From assembly GCF_003121585.1 (NCBI RefSeq), contig NZ_QEOO01000025.1, positions 62,001-126,000 of the forward strand: a DNA stretch of 64,000 nt, given 5' to 3'. The stretch comes from Nocardioides speluncae. Its GTDB lineage: Bacteria > Actinomycetota > Actinomycetes > Propionibacteriales > Nocardioidaceae. Each line of letters begins with the position of its first letter. Position 1 is the stretch's first letter. The notes beneath the pieces were generated by a model, which saw only the letters and a program-made list of their open reading frames with translations, ran no database searches and was not told the origin of the DNA. The translations under genes were made by a program, and so were the position numbers. Shown in pieces: positions 1 to 8,738 of the stretch.

Positions 1-560
1 AGGGCGGCGACGGTCGTGGTGACCGAGGCGCCGCTGGCGTGCGCACGCGTCATTGCCCGGCCGAGCGGACCCAGTGCGGCGTGAGCGGCCAGGTCTCCCC
101 ACACCTCGCCCGGCGGTACGCCGAGCCGCAGCCGAGCGCAGGTCGGAGCGAGCTCGTCGGCGGCGGCACCGGGCAAGGCCGCGCACACCACACCGAGCGC
201 CTCGGCAGGAGCCGAGCCGGACCGCAGCGCGGCGGCGTAGAAACCCACCAGGTGCGGGAGCTCGCGGCGGCACTGCTCGCGCCGTCTCCGCAGCGCGGGC
301 GGCTCCATGCGGACGATGACGGCGTACGTCGCCGCGGCGGCCGCCACGCCCGCGATAGGTGCGACCGGTCCGTTGGCGAAGGTGTGGGCTCCGATCCCGG
401 CGAGCAGCGAGAGCAGCCAGCGGTACCGCACCAGCGCGCCCCGCTCGTCGGGCTCTCCCGGCGCCTCGGGCGCCACCGGTCGTGGCCAGCGCGGGGGTGG
501 CGGCGTGGCCAGCAGCACCGCGGCGGTCAGGGCCAGAGCAGCGATCAGCGCGGAGCTCAT
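1..560 (-). CDS. tadC: TadC-like type II secretion F protein (partial, 3' end off window)
   Basis: Membrane platform protein of Flp/Tad pilus assembly. The reading frame opens at ATG 560 and runs without a stop to the left edge, giving about 186 residues. It starts [20 protein letters not shown] (first TM segment), has a second hydrophobic stretch around residues 50-80, then a cytoplasmic T2SSF-like part with RRRREQCRRELPHLVGFYAA, a typical start of the GspF domain. The ATG overlaps the tadB stop (ATGA), so it is translationally coupled to tadB and tadA. The order tadA-tadB-tadC matches actinobacterial Tad loci and Mtb Rv3659c-Rv3657c. The C-terminal half is outside the window. Confidence 0.85.
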   Translation of the reverse strand, partial: MSSALIAALALTAAVLLATPPPPRWPRPVAPEAPGEPDERGALVRYRWLLSLLAGIGAHTFANGPVAPIAGVAAAAATYAVIVRMEPPALRRRREQCRRELPHLVGFYAAALRSGSAPAEALGVVCAALPGAAADELAPTCARLRLGVPPGEVWGDLAAHAALGPLGRAMTRAHASGASVTTTVAA

Positions 561-1324
561 GCGGTGTCCTTGGTGATGCCGTCGGCGATCGCCTCGATCC
601 ACCAGATCCCGGCCAGACCGAACGCCAGACCGAGGCCGAGGCAACCCAGGCCGAGCGGAGTGCCGAATAGGAACGCCCAGGGGTTGCCACCGATGCCCGA
701 GCCCATGAGCAGCGCGAGCACCGGCAGCGCCGCCATCAGCCGTGCGGTCGCCCGGGCAGATGCGAGCTCCGAGGCGACCACCCGGCGGGTGGCCCGGACG
801 GCGCGCAGCGAGGCCGCGACTCCACTGACCGCGTCGGCCAGCCCGGAGCCGGAGCGGGCCGCGACCTGCCAGGCTCCGGCCACGAGCCGCAGGTCACCGC
901 CGCCCGGGGTGCTGGCGAGACTGCGCCAGGCCGCCGGAACGTCGGAGCCGAGCTGGTGGGCACGGGCGACGGCGCCGAAGGCGGCGAACTCCTCCGAGAC
1001 CCGCCCGAGCGCGACGCCCGGCGGCTGCCCGGCCTGGAGCTCGGCCGCCAGCAGCTCACACGCTTCTAGGGCGTGGTCGCCGAACCGCTCCGCCTCGCGC
1101 CGCCGCCGACGCCGGGCCAGCAGCGCACTCGCTCCGAGCGCCGCGGTGCCGACGACCAGGGCCAGGACCAGCACCCGGCCATGCAGCAGCGCTGTGACCA
1201 GGGCGAGCGCGACGACCGCGGCCACCACCACCCGCGGCCGGCTCCGGACCGCGACCGGAGCAGGACGCGGTGGGACCGACAGCCACACCGCCAGCGCCGC
1301 GCAGCCCGCCGCCGCGAGCGTCAT
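557..1324 (-). CDS. tadB: TadB-like type II secretion F protein
   Basis: 255-residue inner-membrane subunit paired with TadC in the Tad pilus platform. Hydrophobic segments lie at about residues 1-20 and 32-65 (the latter followed by the basic patch [20 protein letters not shown]). A helical T2SSF core with [21 protein letters not shown] follows, and two C-terminal TM segments lie around residues 190-240. The start overlaps the tadA stop and its own stop overlaps the tadC start, so the three genes form a tight operon. The length is usual for actinobacterial TadB. No sign of disruption. Confidence 0.88.
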   Translation of the reverse strand: MTLAAAGCAALAVWLSVPPRPAPVAVRSRPRVVVAAVVALALVTALLHGRVLVLALVVGTAALGASALLARRRRRREAERFGDHALEACELLAAELQAGQPPGVALGRVSEEFAAFGAVARAHQLGSDVPAAWRSLASTPGGGDLRLVAGAWQVAARSGSGLADAVSGVAASLRAVRATRRVVASELASARATARLMAALPVLALLMGSGIGGNPWAFLFGTPLGLGCLGLGLAFGLAGIWWIEAIADGITKDTA

Positions 1325-2502
1325 CGGTCCAGCCTCGTGGCCAGGGCGTCGATGCCGGGACCGGTGTCGCTCGCCCCGGTGTCGTCGAAGCTCACCGCGG
1401 CAGCCATCCGCACCAGTCCGGATGACTCCCTGACCGGAACCGCGACCTCGCGAAGAACCCTCCGGCCGTCGCTGGCCCGATCGAGATGGAGTACGGCGTC
1501 GAGCGCTGACGCCAGCTGGCTGTGGGCGGCCTCGCGGCCCAGCCCGGCGGCGAGCGCGAGCGCCTCGATCCGGGCGGGGACGTCGAGCGCGGAGTTGGCG
1601 TGGAGCGTCCCGCAGCCGCCCTCGTGGCCGGTGTTGAGCGCGGCAAGCAGGTCGACGACCTCAGCGCCACGCACCTCACCCACGACGATCCGGTCCGGCC
1701 GCATCCGGAGGGCCTGCCGGACCAGGCTCTGCAGGGTGATCTCGCCGACGCCCTCGATGTTCGGCGGGCGAGACTCGAGACCGACGACGTGCGGGTGGGC
1801 CGGTCGCAGCTCACTGGCATCCTCGACCAGCACCAGCCGCTCGGCGGTCGGCACCAGTGAGAGCAGCGCACTGAGCAGCGTCGTCTTGCCGGTGCCGGTG
1901 CCGCCGGTGACCAGGAACGCCAGCCGGCCGGTCACGATCCGGCGCAGCAGCCGGGCGCCCGGCTCGGTCAGGGTCTCGCAGGCGACCAGCTCGTCGAGCG
2001 TGAACACCCGCGACCTCGGCACCCGCAGCGACAGCGAGGTCCCCGGTCGAGCCACCGGGGCCAGCACGGCATGGAACCGGGTCCCGTCGGGCATCCGCAG
2101 GTCGACGTACGGCGTGGCGTCGTCGAGGCGGCGTCCGCCAACCCCGGCCAGCCGCTGGGCGAGCCGGCGCACCGACTCGTCATCGGGGAAGGTGACCTCG
2201 GTCAGCTCCAGCCCGTCGCCGCGGTCGAGGTAGACCTCGGCCGGCCCGTTGACCAGGACGTCGGTGACGCCGGGCGTGCGCAGCAGCGGTTCGAGCAGGC
2301 CGGCGCCAAGAACCTCACGCCGGAGCGCGTCGTGAACGGCGAGCACGGTGGCGTCGCCGACCGGGCGGCCCTCCTCTCGCAGTGCCTCGGCGACGCCCTG
2401 CGGGGTGAGTGGGTCGCCGCGCCTGGCCAGCCGATCCCGGACCGCTTCGACCATCCCGGCCGGGAGGTCGCCGGTCATGACCGCACCGTCGTCGACGGGC
2501 AT
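1321..2502 (-). CDS. tadA: TadA/CpaF-type secretion ATPase
   Basis: 393-residue hexameric ATPase that powers Flp/Tad pilus assembly at the cytoplasmic face. The N-terminal domain (about residues 1-170) carries [19 protein letters not shown], typical of CpaF. Walker [11 protein letters not shown] lies at 200-209, the Asp-box region near 227-229, and the Walker B-like RIVVGEVRG at 271-279, followed by the His-box region [14 protein letters not shown]. It lies 133 bp downstream of ssd and overlaps tadB by four bases. An internal Met at residue 9 is a possible alternative start; the ATG at 2502 is used because the frame opens there and the length fits the family. Orthologue by context of Mtb Rv3659c. 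Confidence 0.9.
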   Translation of the reverse strand: MPVDDGAVMTGDLPAGMVEAVRDRLARRGDPLTPQGVAEALREEGRPVGDATVLAVHDALRREVLGAGLLEPLLRTPGVTDVLVNGPAEVYLDRGDGLELTEVTFPDDESVRRLAQRLAGVGGRRLDDATPYVDLRMPDGTRFHAVLAPVARPGTSLSLRVPRSRVFTLDELVACETLTEPGARLLRRIVTGRLAFLVTGGTGTGKTTLLSALLSLVPTAERLVLVEDASELRPAHPHVVGLESRPPNIEGVGEITLQSLVRQALRMRPDRIVVGEVRGAEVVDLLAALNTGHEGGCGTLHANSALDVPARIEALALAAGLGREAAHSQLASALDAVLHLDRASDGRRVLREVAVPVRESSGLVRMAAAVSFDDTGASDTGPGIDALATRLDR

Positions 2503-2635
2503 CCGCGGTCAGGGTGCGTGCAGCGCAAGGCCGAGGAACGAAGTCGTAGTTGGGCTCCTGCAAGTGACGACAACGCAGCGATGTGCGTGCCATGGCCGCG
2601 GAGGGCCACGATGACGGTGCGGTCACGACCGGTGC

Positions 2636-3685
2636 TCATGCCACGCCTCGCACCGGCGCCTGAAGCCCGGCCAGGACGGTGTCTGCGGCGCGGCCGAGAG
2701 CGCCGCGCGCCGAGCGGACCGGGCCCGCGCCGAGGTCGATCGCCTCGGCCAGCCCGCGCTGGTCAGGCATCGCCGCGAGCACCGGCGCACCGACCACCTG
2801 GGCGACCTCGTCCGGGTCGATGCCCCGACCGCGGAGCACCAGCATCGGCTGCGCGACCGCCTCCAGCCGCGCACACAGCCGCCGGGCGGACGCGACGCCC
2901 GGCACCGTCGGCACCGCGACCACGATCAGTTGGTCGCAGCGCGCGACCAGCTCCTCGACCAGCGGTCCCAGCGATCTCGACAGGTCCAGGACCACCACGT
3001 CGTGGCCACGCTGGGCAGCGCTCAGCGCCTCGCGCACCGCGAACGCCTGCAGCGTCCCTTGCGGGCCGGCCGACCAGGTCAGTGCGCCGAGGCGGTCACG
3101 GCGAGGCACCGCCTCCCGAAGCGACCTGGCACCCAGCCGGCCGGTCGTCTGCTGCAGCGCGTCCCAGCGCACGCCGTCGACCATCTCGAAGCCCAGCACG
3201 CGGTCCACACCGGGACCGAGTGGGTCGGTGTCGATCACCAAGGCCGGACCGGCCGAAGCCGCGCGCTGCGCGAGCGCGCAGGCGAACGTGGTCGCGCCGG
3301 CGCCGCCCGAGCCACCCACCACTCCGACCGTCAGCGCCGAAGGTCTGTCTCCGTCGCCGAGGTCGGTCAACGCATCGACCACCCAGGTGTCGGAGCGCGG
3401 CAGCTCGGCGACGTTCTCCGCGCCGACCGCCAGGGCCAGCGGGAACACCTCGTGGGGCACGGTCCCCCACGCGACGATGTGGACCCGTTCTCGCCGCGGC
3501 ACGGCGAGCCGGGCGGCGTCGGCAAGGAGGTCGGTCCCGAGCAGCACCAACGGCGCTGTGGACCAGCCTCGGAGCGCGGCGCCTACGTCATGGGCGACGT
3601 CGGGCACCACGCCGGCCGCGGCGCCCAGGCGCAGCAGCTCGTCGAGAAGGGTGTCGTCACGGGTGATGATCAGCGGTGCGGTCAT
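2636..3685 (-). CDS. ssd: Septum-site-determining protein Ssd (CpaE/TadZ-like MinD family)
   Basis: 349-residue ParA/MinD-superfamily protein. The N-terminal part (residues 1-110) looks like a degenerate receiver domain (PLIITRDDTLLDELLRL...). A MinD-like ATPase domain follows, with the deviant Walker A VVGGSGGAGATT and ALVIDTDPLGPGVD. In Tad loci this family (CpaE/TadZ) positions the pilus machine, and the Mtb homologue Rv3660c was named for effects on septation. ATG 3685 is preferred over the longer upstream frame because homology begins at MTAPLIITRD and the upstream extension is low-complexity. It is first in the operon ssd-tadA-tadB-tadC. Whether it acts in division or in pilus localisation here is not decidable from sequence. 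Confidence 0.85.
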   Translation of the reverse strand: MTAPLIITRDDTLLDELLRLGAAAGVVPDVAHDVGAALRGWSTAPLVLLGTDLLADAARLAVPRRERVHIVAWGTVPHEVFPLALAVGAENVAELPRSDTWVVDALTDLGDGDRPSALTVGVVGGSGGAGATTFACALAQRAASAGPALVIDTDPLGPGVDRVLGFEMVDGVRWDALQQTTGRLGARSLREAVPRRDRLGALTWSAGPQGTLQAFAVREALSAAQRGHDVVVLDLSRSLGPLVEELVARCDQLIVVAVPTVPGVASARRLCARLEAVAQPMLVLRGRGIDPDEVAQVVGAPVLAAMPDQRGLAEAIDLGAGPVRSARGALGRAADTVLAGLQAPVRGVA

Positions 3686-3788
3686 GGGTCCGACGATCCC
3701 CGCGATCACGGACAGTTCCGAGCCGGGTGCCGGCGCCCTGTGGAGAAATCGGGGTCCGAAAAATTGTGGACGACTCGTGGGCCGTCGG

Positions 3789-3833
3789 GGGTGGTCTCGA
3801 CGACGCTCACTTGCGCTCGCTGCTCGACCACCC
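3789..3833. repeat. REP-like palindromic repeat, family A copy 1
   Basis: A 45-bp imperfect palindrome with arms GGGTGGTCTCGACGA and TGCTCGACCACCC. It lies between the divergent starts of ssd and the HAD hydrolase. A close copy is at 10379-10423. The position close to both promoters means it could also influence them. Confidence 0.75.
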
Positions 3834-3857
3834 GGGCTGCGACCTATGCTGAGGCCC

Positions 3858-4640
3858 ATGCCCACGGCGGCCTTCTTCGACCTCGACAAGACGATCATCG
3901 CGAAGTCGAGCACGCTTGCGTTCAACAAGCCGTTCCAGGCCGGTGGGCTGATCTCGCGGCGGGCGGTGCTGCGCTCGGCGTACGCACAGTTCGTCTATCT
4001 CGCCGGCGGCGCCGACCACGACCAGATGGAGAAGATGCGGCAGTTCATGTCGCAGCTGTGCGCCGGCTGGGACGTCGCGACCGTGCGCGAGATCGTGGCC
4101 GACACGCTCCACAACATCGTCGACCCGCTGGTGTACGACGAGGCCGTGAGCCTGATCGAGGAGCACCACATCGCCGGCCGGGAGGTGGTGATCGTGTCCG
4201 CGTCCGGAGCCGAGGTCGTCGAGCCGATCGGCACGATGCTCGGCGCGGACCGGGTGATCGCCACCCAGATGGAGATCGTCGACGGCAAGTACACCGGCGA
4301 GATCGACTTCTACGCGTACGCCGACAACAAGGCCGCCGCGATGCGCGACCTCGCCGCCCAGAAGGGCTGGGACCTGGACCGCTGCTTCGCCTACAGCGAC
4401 TCCTCGACCGACGTACCCATGCTGGAGGCGGTCGGCCACCCGTACGCGGTCAACCCGGACAAGGAGCTGCGCAAGGTCGCCGAGGCCAACGGCTGGCCGG
4501 TTCTGGTGTTCAGCCGCCCGGTCGCGCTGCGCGGCCGGCTGGCCCCGAAACCGACCCTCGCGGCCCTCGCGGTCGGCGGCGTGGTGGCCGTCGGTGGGGT
4601 GATCTGGGCGAGCGCCCGGAAGCGCCGCTCGGGCGCCTGA
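3858..4640 (+). CDS. HAD-IB family hydrolase (SerB/CicA-like)
   Basis: 260-residue haloacid-dehalogenase phosphatase of subfamily IB. HAD motif I is FFDLDKTI near the N-terminus (residues 6-13, Asp nucleophile and general acid), motif II is VVIVSAS near residue 113, and motif IV is CFAYSDSSTDVPML around 179-192. A C-terminal hydrophobic helix (about 235-253) followed by ARKRRSGA suggests membrane anchoring. The substrate is unknown; the family includes phosphoserine- and lysophosphatidate-type phosphatases. Start: ATG 3858 sits seven bases after TATGCT (3845-3850) with no Shine-Dalgarno, suggesting a leaderless mRNA. It is the positional counterpart of Mtb Rv3661, divergent from ssd. Confidence 0.88.
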   Translation: MPTAAFFDLDKTIIAKSSTLAFNKPFQAGGLISRRAVLRSAYAQFVYLAGGADHDQMEKMRQFMSQLCAGWDVATVREIVADTLHNIVDPLVYDEAVSLIEEHHIAGREVVIVSASGAEVVEPIGTMLGADRVIATQMEIVDGKYTGEIDFYAYADNKAAAMRDLAAQKGWDLDRCFAYSDSSTDVPMLEAVGHPYAVNPDKELRKVAEANGWPVLVFSRPVALRGRLAPKPTLAALAVGGVVAVGGVIWASARKRRSGA

Positions 4641-4717
4641 TCGGCGACCCGCCGACGGGCACGGGTCGCGGCCAAAGTCAAGGCTTGAACCGGTAACGAT
4701 GTCGGCGTAGAACGGTA

Positions 4718-4900
4718 GTAACAAATCCACAACAGACCCGCACGTGAGCCGGGTACCCACGCGGCGATCTACCCTTCCTACAGGGCGCCTGTCACTGGGA
4801 AATGCCCAGGTCAGCAGTTAGATGTTGCACGCTTGGTAACCAGCGGTCTCACGTGTCAGCGGCGGCATCCGACATCCACGCGAGATCGGGTGCCGCTCGC
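4718..4900 (+). ncRNA. Probable Ms1/6S-like RNA (RNA polymerase-binding)
   Basis: Gene-free 266-bp gap between the converging HAD and Fic-like genes. Seen: a promoter-like pair TTGAAC (4684-4689), 17-bp spacer, TAGAAC (4707-4712); a long-range helix CACGTGAG (4741-4748) with CTCACGTG (4848-4855) that continues inward with CCG/CGG and GGTACC/GGTAACC; an internal hairpin CTGGG/CCCAG near 4795-4810; and a terminator-like 11-bp stem at 4862-4896. The result is a rod with internal loops, as in 6S-type RNAs. Known: mycobacterial Ms1 (MTS2823) and Streptomyces scr3559 lie in this same position, between the Rv3661-like and Rv3662c-like genes. The exact ends are inferred. Confidence 0.62.
4862..4896 (+). 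terminator. Hairpin ending the Ms1-like RNA
   Basis: GCGGCATCCGA (4862-4872) pairs with TCGGGTGCCGC (4886-4896), 11 pairs including one G-U, loop of 13. No real U-tract follows. It lies just before the stop of the convergent Fic-like gene and could terminate both directions. Confidence 0.5.
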
Positions 4901-4906
4901 ATGTTG

Positions 4907-5626
4907 TCAGCCCTTCAGCGGGCTCGCCTCCGCGGCCGCCGAGTAGGCCTCCGCGGCGTACAGCGCCCAGGCATGGACGCCCTTCCGACCGCCCTCGCGA
5001 TAGCCCCGCAGGTTCGACTCGTACGCCGACCTCAGCGCGAGGTGCCCCGCCTCCGGAACCAGCAGAGACTTCTCGTCGACACCCCGCGCCACCAGCACCA
5101 GCCGCTCGGCCGCGCGCGCCACGATCCCGTTGTGCGACGGGAACGGCTCGGCCGTGGCGAGGTCGGCGTGCACGATCGCCGCCACCATCAGTGCCGGCGC
5201 CGCCGTCTGGGCGAGCAACAGGCTCGCCAGACCCTGCAGCCGGTGCGCGGCCTCGGCGTCGCGCGGCCGGCCCAGCCGGTCGTCGTCGAGGCTGCCGGTG
5301 GCCGCGACGGCATGGATCCGGGCCAGCGCCTGCAGCGGCGTCCGCTCCAGCACCGGCGCCAGCGCCAGCAGCTCGGTGGACACCCGCACCGCGTCCTGCG
5401 CGACCTGGTCACCCGTGCCCTCGCGGATCTCGTCCACGGAAGCGACCGAGCCCTCCAGCACCGCCGACGCGTGTGCGCCGCGCAGCAGCGACTCGGCCGT
5501 CAGCTCCGGGGAGGTACGCCGCAGCCCGCGGTCGCGCAGGAGTACGTCGATCCCGTCCCGAGTCGCGGCGTACGCCGACGGCACGCCCTCCAGAGAGGTC
5601 AGCCAGGCAAGCGGATCGGCAGTCAC
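4907..5626 (-). CDS. Degenerate Fic-domain protein
   Basis: 239 residues, cytoplasmic, mostly helical. Residues 54-59 (SAVLEG) match the Fic inhibitory-helix motif [ST]xxxE[GN], and the flanking sequence AHASAVLEGSVASVDEI resembles Fic proteins. At the active-site position (residues 160-171) the sequence is EPFPSHNGIVAR: the family HPFxxGNGRxxR keeps PF, NG and the last Arg, but the catalytic His is Glu and the first Arg is Ile. AMP-transfer by the usual mechanism is therefore unlikely. It corresponds in position to Mtb Rv3662c, often named 'oxidoreductase' without support that I can see. ATG 5626; divergent from the methyltransferase. Confidence 0.7.
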   Translation of the reverse strand: MTADPLAWLTSLEGVPSAYAATRDGIDVLLRDRGLRRTSPELTAESLLRGAHASAVLEGSVASVDEIREGTGDQVAQDAVRVSTELLALAPVLERTPLQALARIHAVAATGSLDDDRLGRPRDAEAAHRLQGLASLLLAQTAAPALMVAAIVHADLATAEPFPSHNGIVARAAERLVLVARGVDEKSLLVPEAGHLALRSAYESNLRGYREGGRKGVHAWALYAAEAYSAAAEASPLKG

Positions 5627-5710
5627 GAGGCCACATGATGCCTGCTGTGCGACCAGCCCGGCCGCAGAGGTCCCAGGATCGGGACGTCCGGAACGCTAAC
5701 CTCGGATGCA

Positions 5711-6436
5711 ATGTATGCCCATCCCGCTGCTGACCGACCCACCGTTCCGGCCGATGCCGCCGCGTGGCTGGCCGGCTCGTCCCCGCGGACGGTGCTCACC
5801 GTCGGCGGCGCCGGCCTCGCTGGGCCGTTCGCCGCGCTCGGCCACGACGTGCGCGCAGTGAGTGGCTGGCTGACCGAGCTGCCGTTCCAGGACGCCTCGA
5901 TCGATGTCGTGGTGGCGGTGCAGGTCCCTGACGACCTGACCGAGGTGGCCCGGGTGCTGCGGCCGCGCGGCGAGCTGGCTGTCATCTGGCACGAGCGCGA
6001 CCAGCGGATCCCGTGGGTCCGCCGCCTCGACAAGCTGCTCGGCACCAAGCCGCTGGGCGAGCACCCGCCGGACGCGCTGGTCACCACCCACCGGTTCGGC
6101 TTCGTCGACACCTCGTCGTACCGCTTCTGGCAGGTGGTCACTCGGCAGTCGCTGGAGGCGCTGGTTCGCGGAATGCCCGAGGTCAGCGGTCTCGCCGACA
6201 CCCCGCGCGAGCAGAAGGTGCTCGACGTACTTTCGCTGTACGACGAGTACGGCCGCGGCGCCGACGGCATGCAGCTGCCCTGGATCTGCCGTTGCTTCAA
6301 GTCGACCGTCATCGACCGCCCCGCCCCCAAGCCGGCTCCGGTCCTCGAGCCGACCCAGCCGATCGCGATCGACCCGGCGAAGCCTGTCAAGAGCGACGGC
6401 GGCGATACCGACATGCTGCTCATCGACTTCCGGTAG
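5711..6436 (+). CDS. SAM-dependent methyltransferase-like protein
   Basis: 241 residues with a class I methyltransferase layout: motif I-like TVLTVGGAGLAGPFAALGHD near residue 27, an LPFQDASIDVVVAVQVPDDL motif IV stretch near 57-76, and VARVLRPRGELAVIWHERD (post-motif) near 79-97. Motif I is poor in the usual DxGxGxG, so SAM binding is inferred. The C-terminal 40 residues are Pro/Ala rich (RPAPKPAPVLEPTQPIAID) and look disordered. Substrate unknown. TAACCT (5697-5702) sits eight bases before the ATG with no Shine-Dalgarno, hinting at leaderless translation. It sits just upstream of the LytS-like kinase on the same strand. Confidence 0.65.
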   Translation: MYAHPAADRPTVPADAAAWLAGSSPRTVLTVGGAGLAGPFAALGHDVRAVSGWLTELPFQDASIDVVVAVQVPDDLTEVARVLRPRGELAVIWHERDQRIPWVRRLDKLLGTKPLGEHPPDALVTTHRFGFVDTSSYRFWQVVTRQSLEALVRGMPEVSGLADTPREQKVLDVLSLYDEYGRGADGMQLPWICRCFKSTVIDRPAPKPAPVLEPTQPIAIDPAKPVKSDGGDTDMLLIDFR

Positions 6437-6460
6437 GGCGGACTCGCTTACCCTGGGCCG

Positions 6461-7600
6461 ATGCGCGTGGGTTGGCCTCGGGTACGGCGGTCTCGGCTCG
6501 GCGGCGAGGCCGACCGGGCGACGTTCCGCACGCTGCACACCGCGAGCCTTGCCTCGCCCGCGCTGCGCGAGGGCCTCACCGCACACAGTGCCGAGCGGTC
6601 GATCCGGCACCTGCGCACCCTCCTCGGTACGCCGGCGGTCGCCATCACCGACACCGACCGCGCCCTCGCCTGGGACGGCAGCGGCGAGCACCACATCGGC
6701 CAGACCGCCATCCTCGCGCGCGCCGCCGTACGGCATGGCAGCACCCGCGTCGCCGACCGGAAGGACCTGCCGTGCGACGAGCCGGGCTGCCCGGTCCGGC
6801 ATGCGATCGTCAGCCCGCTGGTGGTCGAGGACCGGATCGTCGGCACGCTGCAGGTGTTCGCCGACCGCCAGTCCGCCGGCCTGATCCGCGCGGCCGACGA
6901 GGTCGCGGGCTGGGTGTCGGGGCAGCTGGAGCTGGCCGAGCTGGGCGCCTCGCGAACCCGGCTGGCCGAGGCCGAACTGCGTGCGCTGCGCGCTCAGATC
7001 AGCCCGCACTTCGTCTACAACTCGCTCGGCGCGATCGCCAGCTTCGTGCGCACCGACCCGGACCGGGCGCGCGAGCTGCTGCTGGAGTTCGCCGACTTCA
7101 CCCGCTACTCGTTCCGCCGGCACGGCGAGTACACGACCCTGGCCGAGGAGCTCCGCTCGATCGAGCGCTACCTGCTGCTGGAGCAAGCCCGCTTCGGCGA
7201 ACGGCTGCAGGTGACGCTGCGGATCGCGCCGGAGGTGCTGCCGGTCGCGGTGCCGTTCCTGTGCATCCAGCCGCTGGTCGAGAACGCCGTCCAGCACGGC
7301 CTCCAGGCCGGCGACGGCACCGGCCACATCAGCATCGTTGCCCGCGACCTGGACCAGGAGTGCGTGATCGAGGTCGAGGACAACGGCGCCGGCGACGACC
7401 CGGAGAAGGTACGCCGGGCTCTGGCCGGCGACGCCGACGTCCAGTCGTTCGGCCTGGCCAATGTGGACGCTCGGCTGCGCACCTCCTTCGGTGACGACTA
7501 CGGTCTGGCCGTGGAGACCGCACCCGGCGCAGGCACCAAGGTGATCGTGCGCGTGCCGAAGTTCGCCCCCGGGGTACAGGTGACCGGGGCCGGCGCGTGA
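6461..7600 (+). CDS. LytS/YehU-type sensor histidine kinase
   Basis: 379-residue soluble sensor kinase. Residues about 40-150 form a GAF-like sensor (AVAITDTDRALAWDG ... VVEDRIVGTLQVFAD) that includes a Cys pair in CDEPGCPVRH. A His_kinase (PF06580) domain follows: LRAQISPHFVYNSL with the phospho-acceptor His183, then an HATPase domain with QPLVENAVQHGL (N box) and VEDNGAGDD / FGLANVDARL (G boxes). No TM segments, unlike most LytS proteins, so the signal is probably cytoplasmic. The stop overlaps the response-regulator start. TACCCT (6449-6454), six bases before ATG, suggests a leaderless transcript starting the operon 6461-10255. Confidence 0.88.
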   Translation: MRVGWPRVRRSRLGGEADRATFRTLHTASLASPALREGLTAHSAERSIRHLRTLLGTPAVAITDTDRALAWDGSGEHHIGQTAILARAAVRHGSTRVADRKDLPCDEPGCPVRHAIVSPLVVEDRIVGTLQVFADRQSAGLIRAADEVAGWVSGQLELAELGASRTRLAEAELRALRAQISPHFVYNSLGAIASFVRTDPDRARELLLEFADFTRYSFRRHGEYTTLAEELRSIERYLLLEQARFGERLQVTLRIAPEVLPVAVPFLCIQPLVENAVQHGLQAGDGTGHISIVARDLDQECVIEVEDNGAGDDPEKVRRALAGDADVQSFGLANVDARLRTSFGDDYGLAVETAPGAGTKVIVRVPKFAPGVQVTGAGA

Positions 7601-8358
7601 CCGGCGGGTCCTCGGCCGTTGGCCCTGCCCGGGTCACTGTGCTGGTCATCGACGACGAGCGACCGGCACTCGACGAGCTCGCCTTCCTGCTGAAGCGCGA
7701 CCCGCGCGTACACGACGTACTCACCACCGACTCGGCCACCGCGGCGCTGCGGATCCTGCAGGAGCTGGAGGTGGACGCGGTCTTCCTCGACATCCAGATG
7801 CCCGGGCTCACCGGGCTGGAGCTGGCGCAGGTGCTCGCCCGGTTCAAGTCGCCGCCGCCGATCGTGTTCGTCACCGCCCACGACGAGCACGCGGTGGAGG
7901 CGTTCGACCTGCGCGCGGTCGACTATGTGCTGAAGCCGGTGCGCGAGGAGCGGCTGGCCGAGGCGGTACGCCGGGTGCTCGCCGAGACCGCCCGCCCGCA
8001 GGAGAACGGCGATGAGCAGATCGCGGTCGAGCGCGGCGGCGTCACCCGGTTCGTGCGCCGCTCCGAGGTCCGGTACGTCGAGGCGCAGGGCGACTACACC
8101 CGGCTGCACACCGGGCAGGGCAGCGACCGGGCGACCCACCTGGTGCGCACCCCGCTCAGCACCCTGGAGGAAGGGTGGGGCCCGGCCGGCTTCGTGCGCA
8201 TCCACCGCTCGCTGCTGGTCAACCTGGCCCACATCGACGAGGTTCGGATGGAGAGCGGGGTCTGCACGGTCGTGGTCGGCGGCGCGCCGCTCCAGGTCAG
8301 CCGCCGGCACACCCGCGAACTGCGCGACCTGCTGACCCGCCGGGGGTCGAAGGCGTGA
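7597..8358 (+). CDS. LytTR-family response regulator
   Basis: 253 residues. Receiver domain (about 8-125): VLVIDDERPALDEL, phospho-Asp in VFLDIQMPG (Asp65), VFVTAHDEHAVEAFDLRAVDYVLKP. LytTR DNA-binding domain (about 150-250): VRYVEAQGDYTRLHT ... GFVRIHRSLLVNLAHIDEV. Partner of the overlapping LytS-like kinase. LytTR regulators usually bind paired short repeats upstream of a transporter gene; by operon logic the target is the symporter at 8735 or the paralogous pair at 10586. Confidence 0.9.
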   Translation: MTGGSSAVGPARVTVLVIDDERPALDELAFLLKRDPRVHDVLTTDSATAALRILQELEVDAVFLDIQMPGLTGLELAQVLARFKSPPPIVFVTAHDEHAVEAFDLRAVDYVLKPVREERLAEAVRRVLAETARPQENGDEQIAVERGGVTRFVRRSEVRYVEAQGDYTRLHTGQGSDRATHLVRTPLSTLEEGWGPAGFVRIHRSLLVNLAHIDEVRMESGVCTVVVGGAPLQVSRRHTRELRDLLTRRGSKA

Positions 8359-8738
8359 CCAGTACCCCGCCCGAGCGGGTCCGGGTGACCGGGCCGCCGC
8401 GGCGGCGTACCCCGCAGAAGGCGGCCCTCCCGCGCACCCGCGAGATCGACGAGGAGACCCGGCTCGGCGAGATCTACATGGGGTCGCTGCTGCGCGAGCA
8501 GGCCCGACTGGCGGTGGCGGTGCTGGTGGCGCTGTTCGGCACCGTCGGCGCGCTGCCGCTGGTGTTCCACCTGTGGCCCGGCTTGGCCGGCGTCCGGCTG
8601 GCCGGCGTACCGCTGTCCTGGCTGCTGATCGGTGTCCTCGTCTATCCGTACCTGGTGCTGCTCGGCTGGTTCTACGTCCGCGCCGCGGAGCGCAACGAGC
8701 GCGACTTCGTCGACATCGTGGAGGCCGACGAACCGTGA
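8355..8738 (+). CDS. DUF485-like small membrane subunit of a solute:sodium symporter
   Basis: 127 residues starting at GTG 8355, which overlaps the regulator stop (GTGA). Two TM helices (about 47-68 and 83-108: LAVAVLVALFGTVGALPLVF and WLLIGVLVYPYLVLLGWFYV) follow a basic cytoplasmic N-terminus (PPRRRTPQKAALPRTREID). The length and layout match the small DUF485-type protein that precedes ActP-like symporters; a clearer DUF485 member lies at 10586. The next gene overlaps by four bases, implying 1:1 coupling with the transporter. Confidence 0.7.
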   Translation: MTSTPPERVRVTGPPRRRTPQKAALPRTREIDEETRLGEIYMGSLLREQARLAVAVLVALFGTVGALPLVFHLWPGLAGVRLAGVPLSWLLIGVLVYPYLVLLGWFYVRAAERNERDFVDIVEADEP

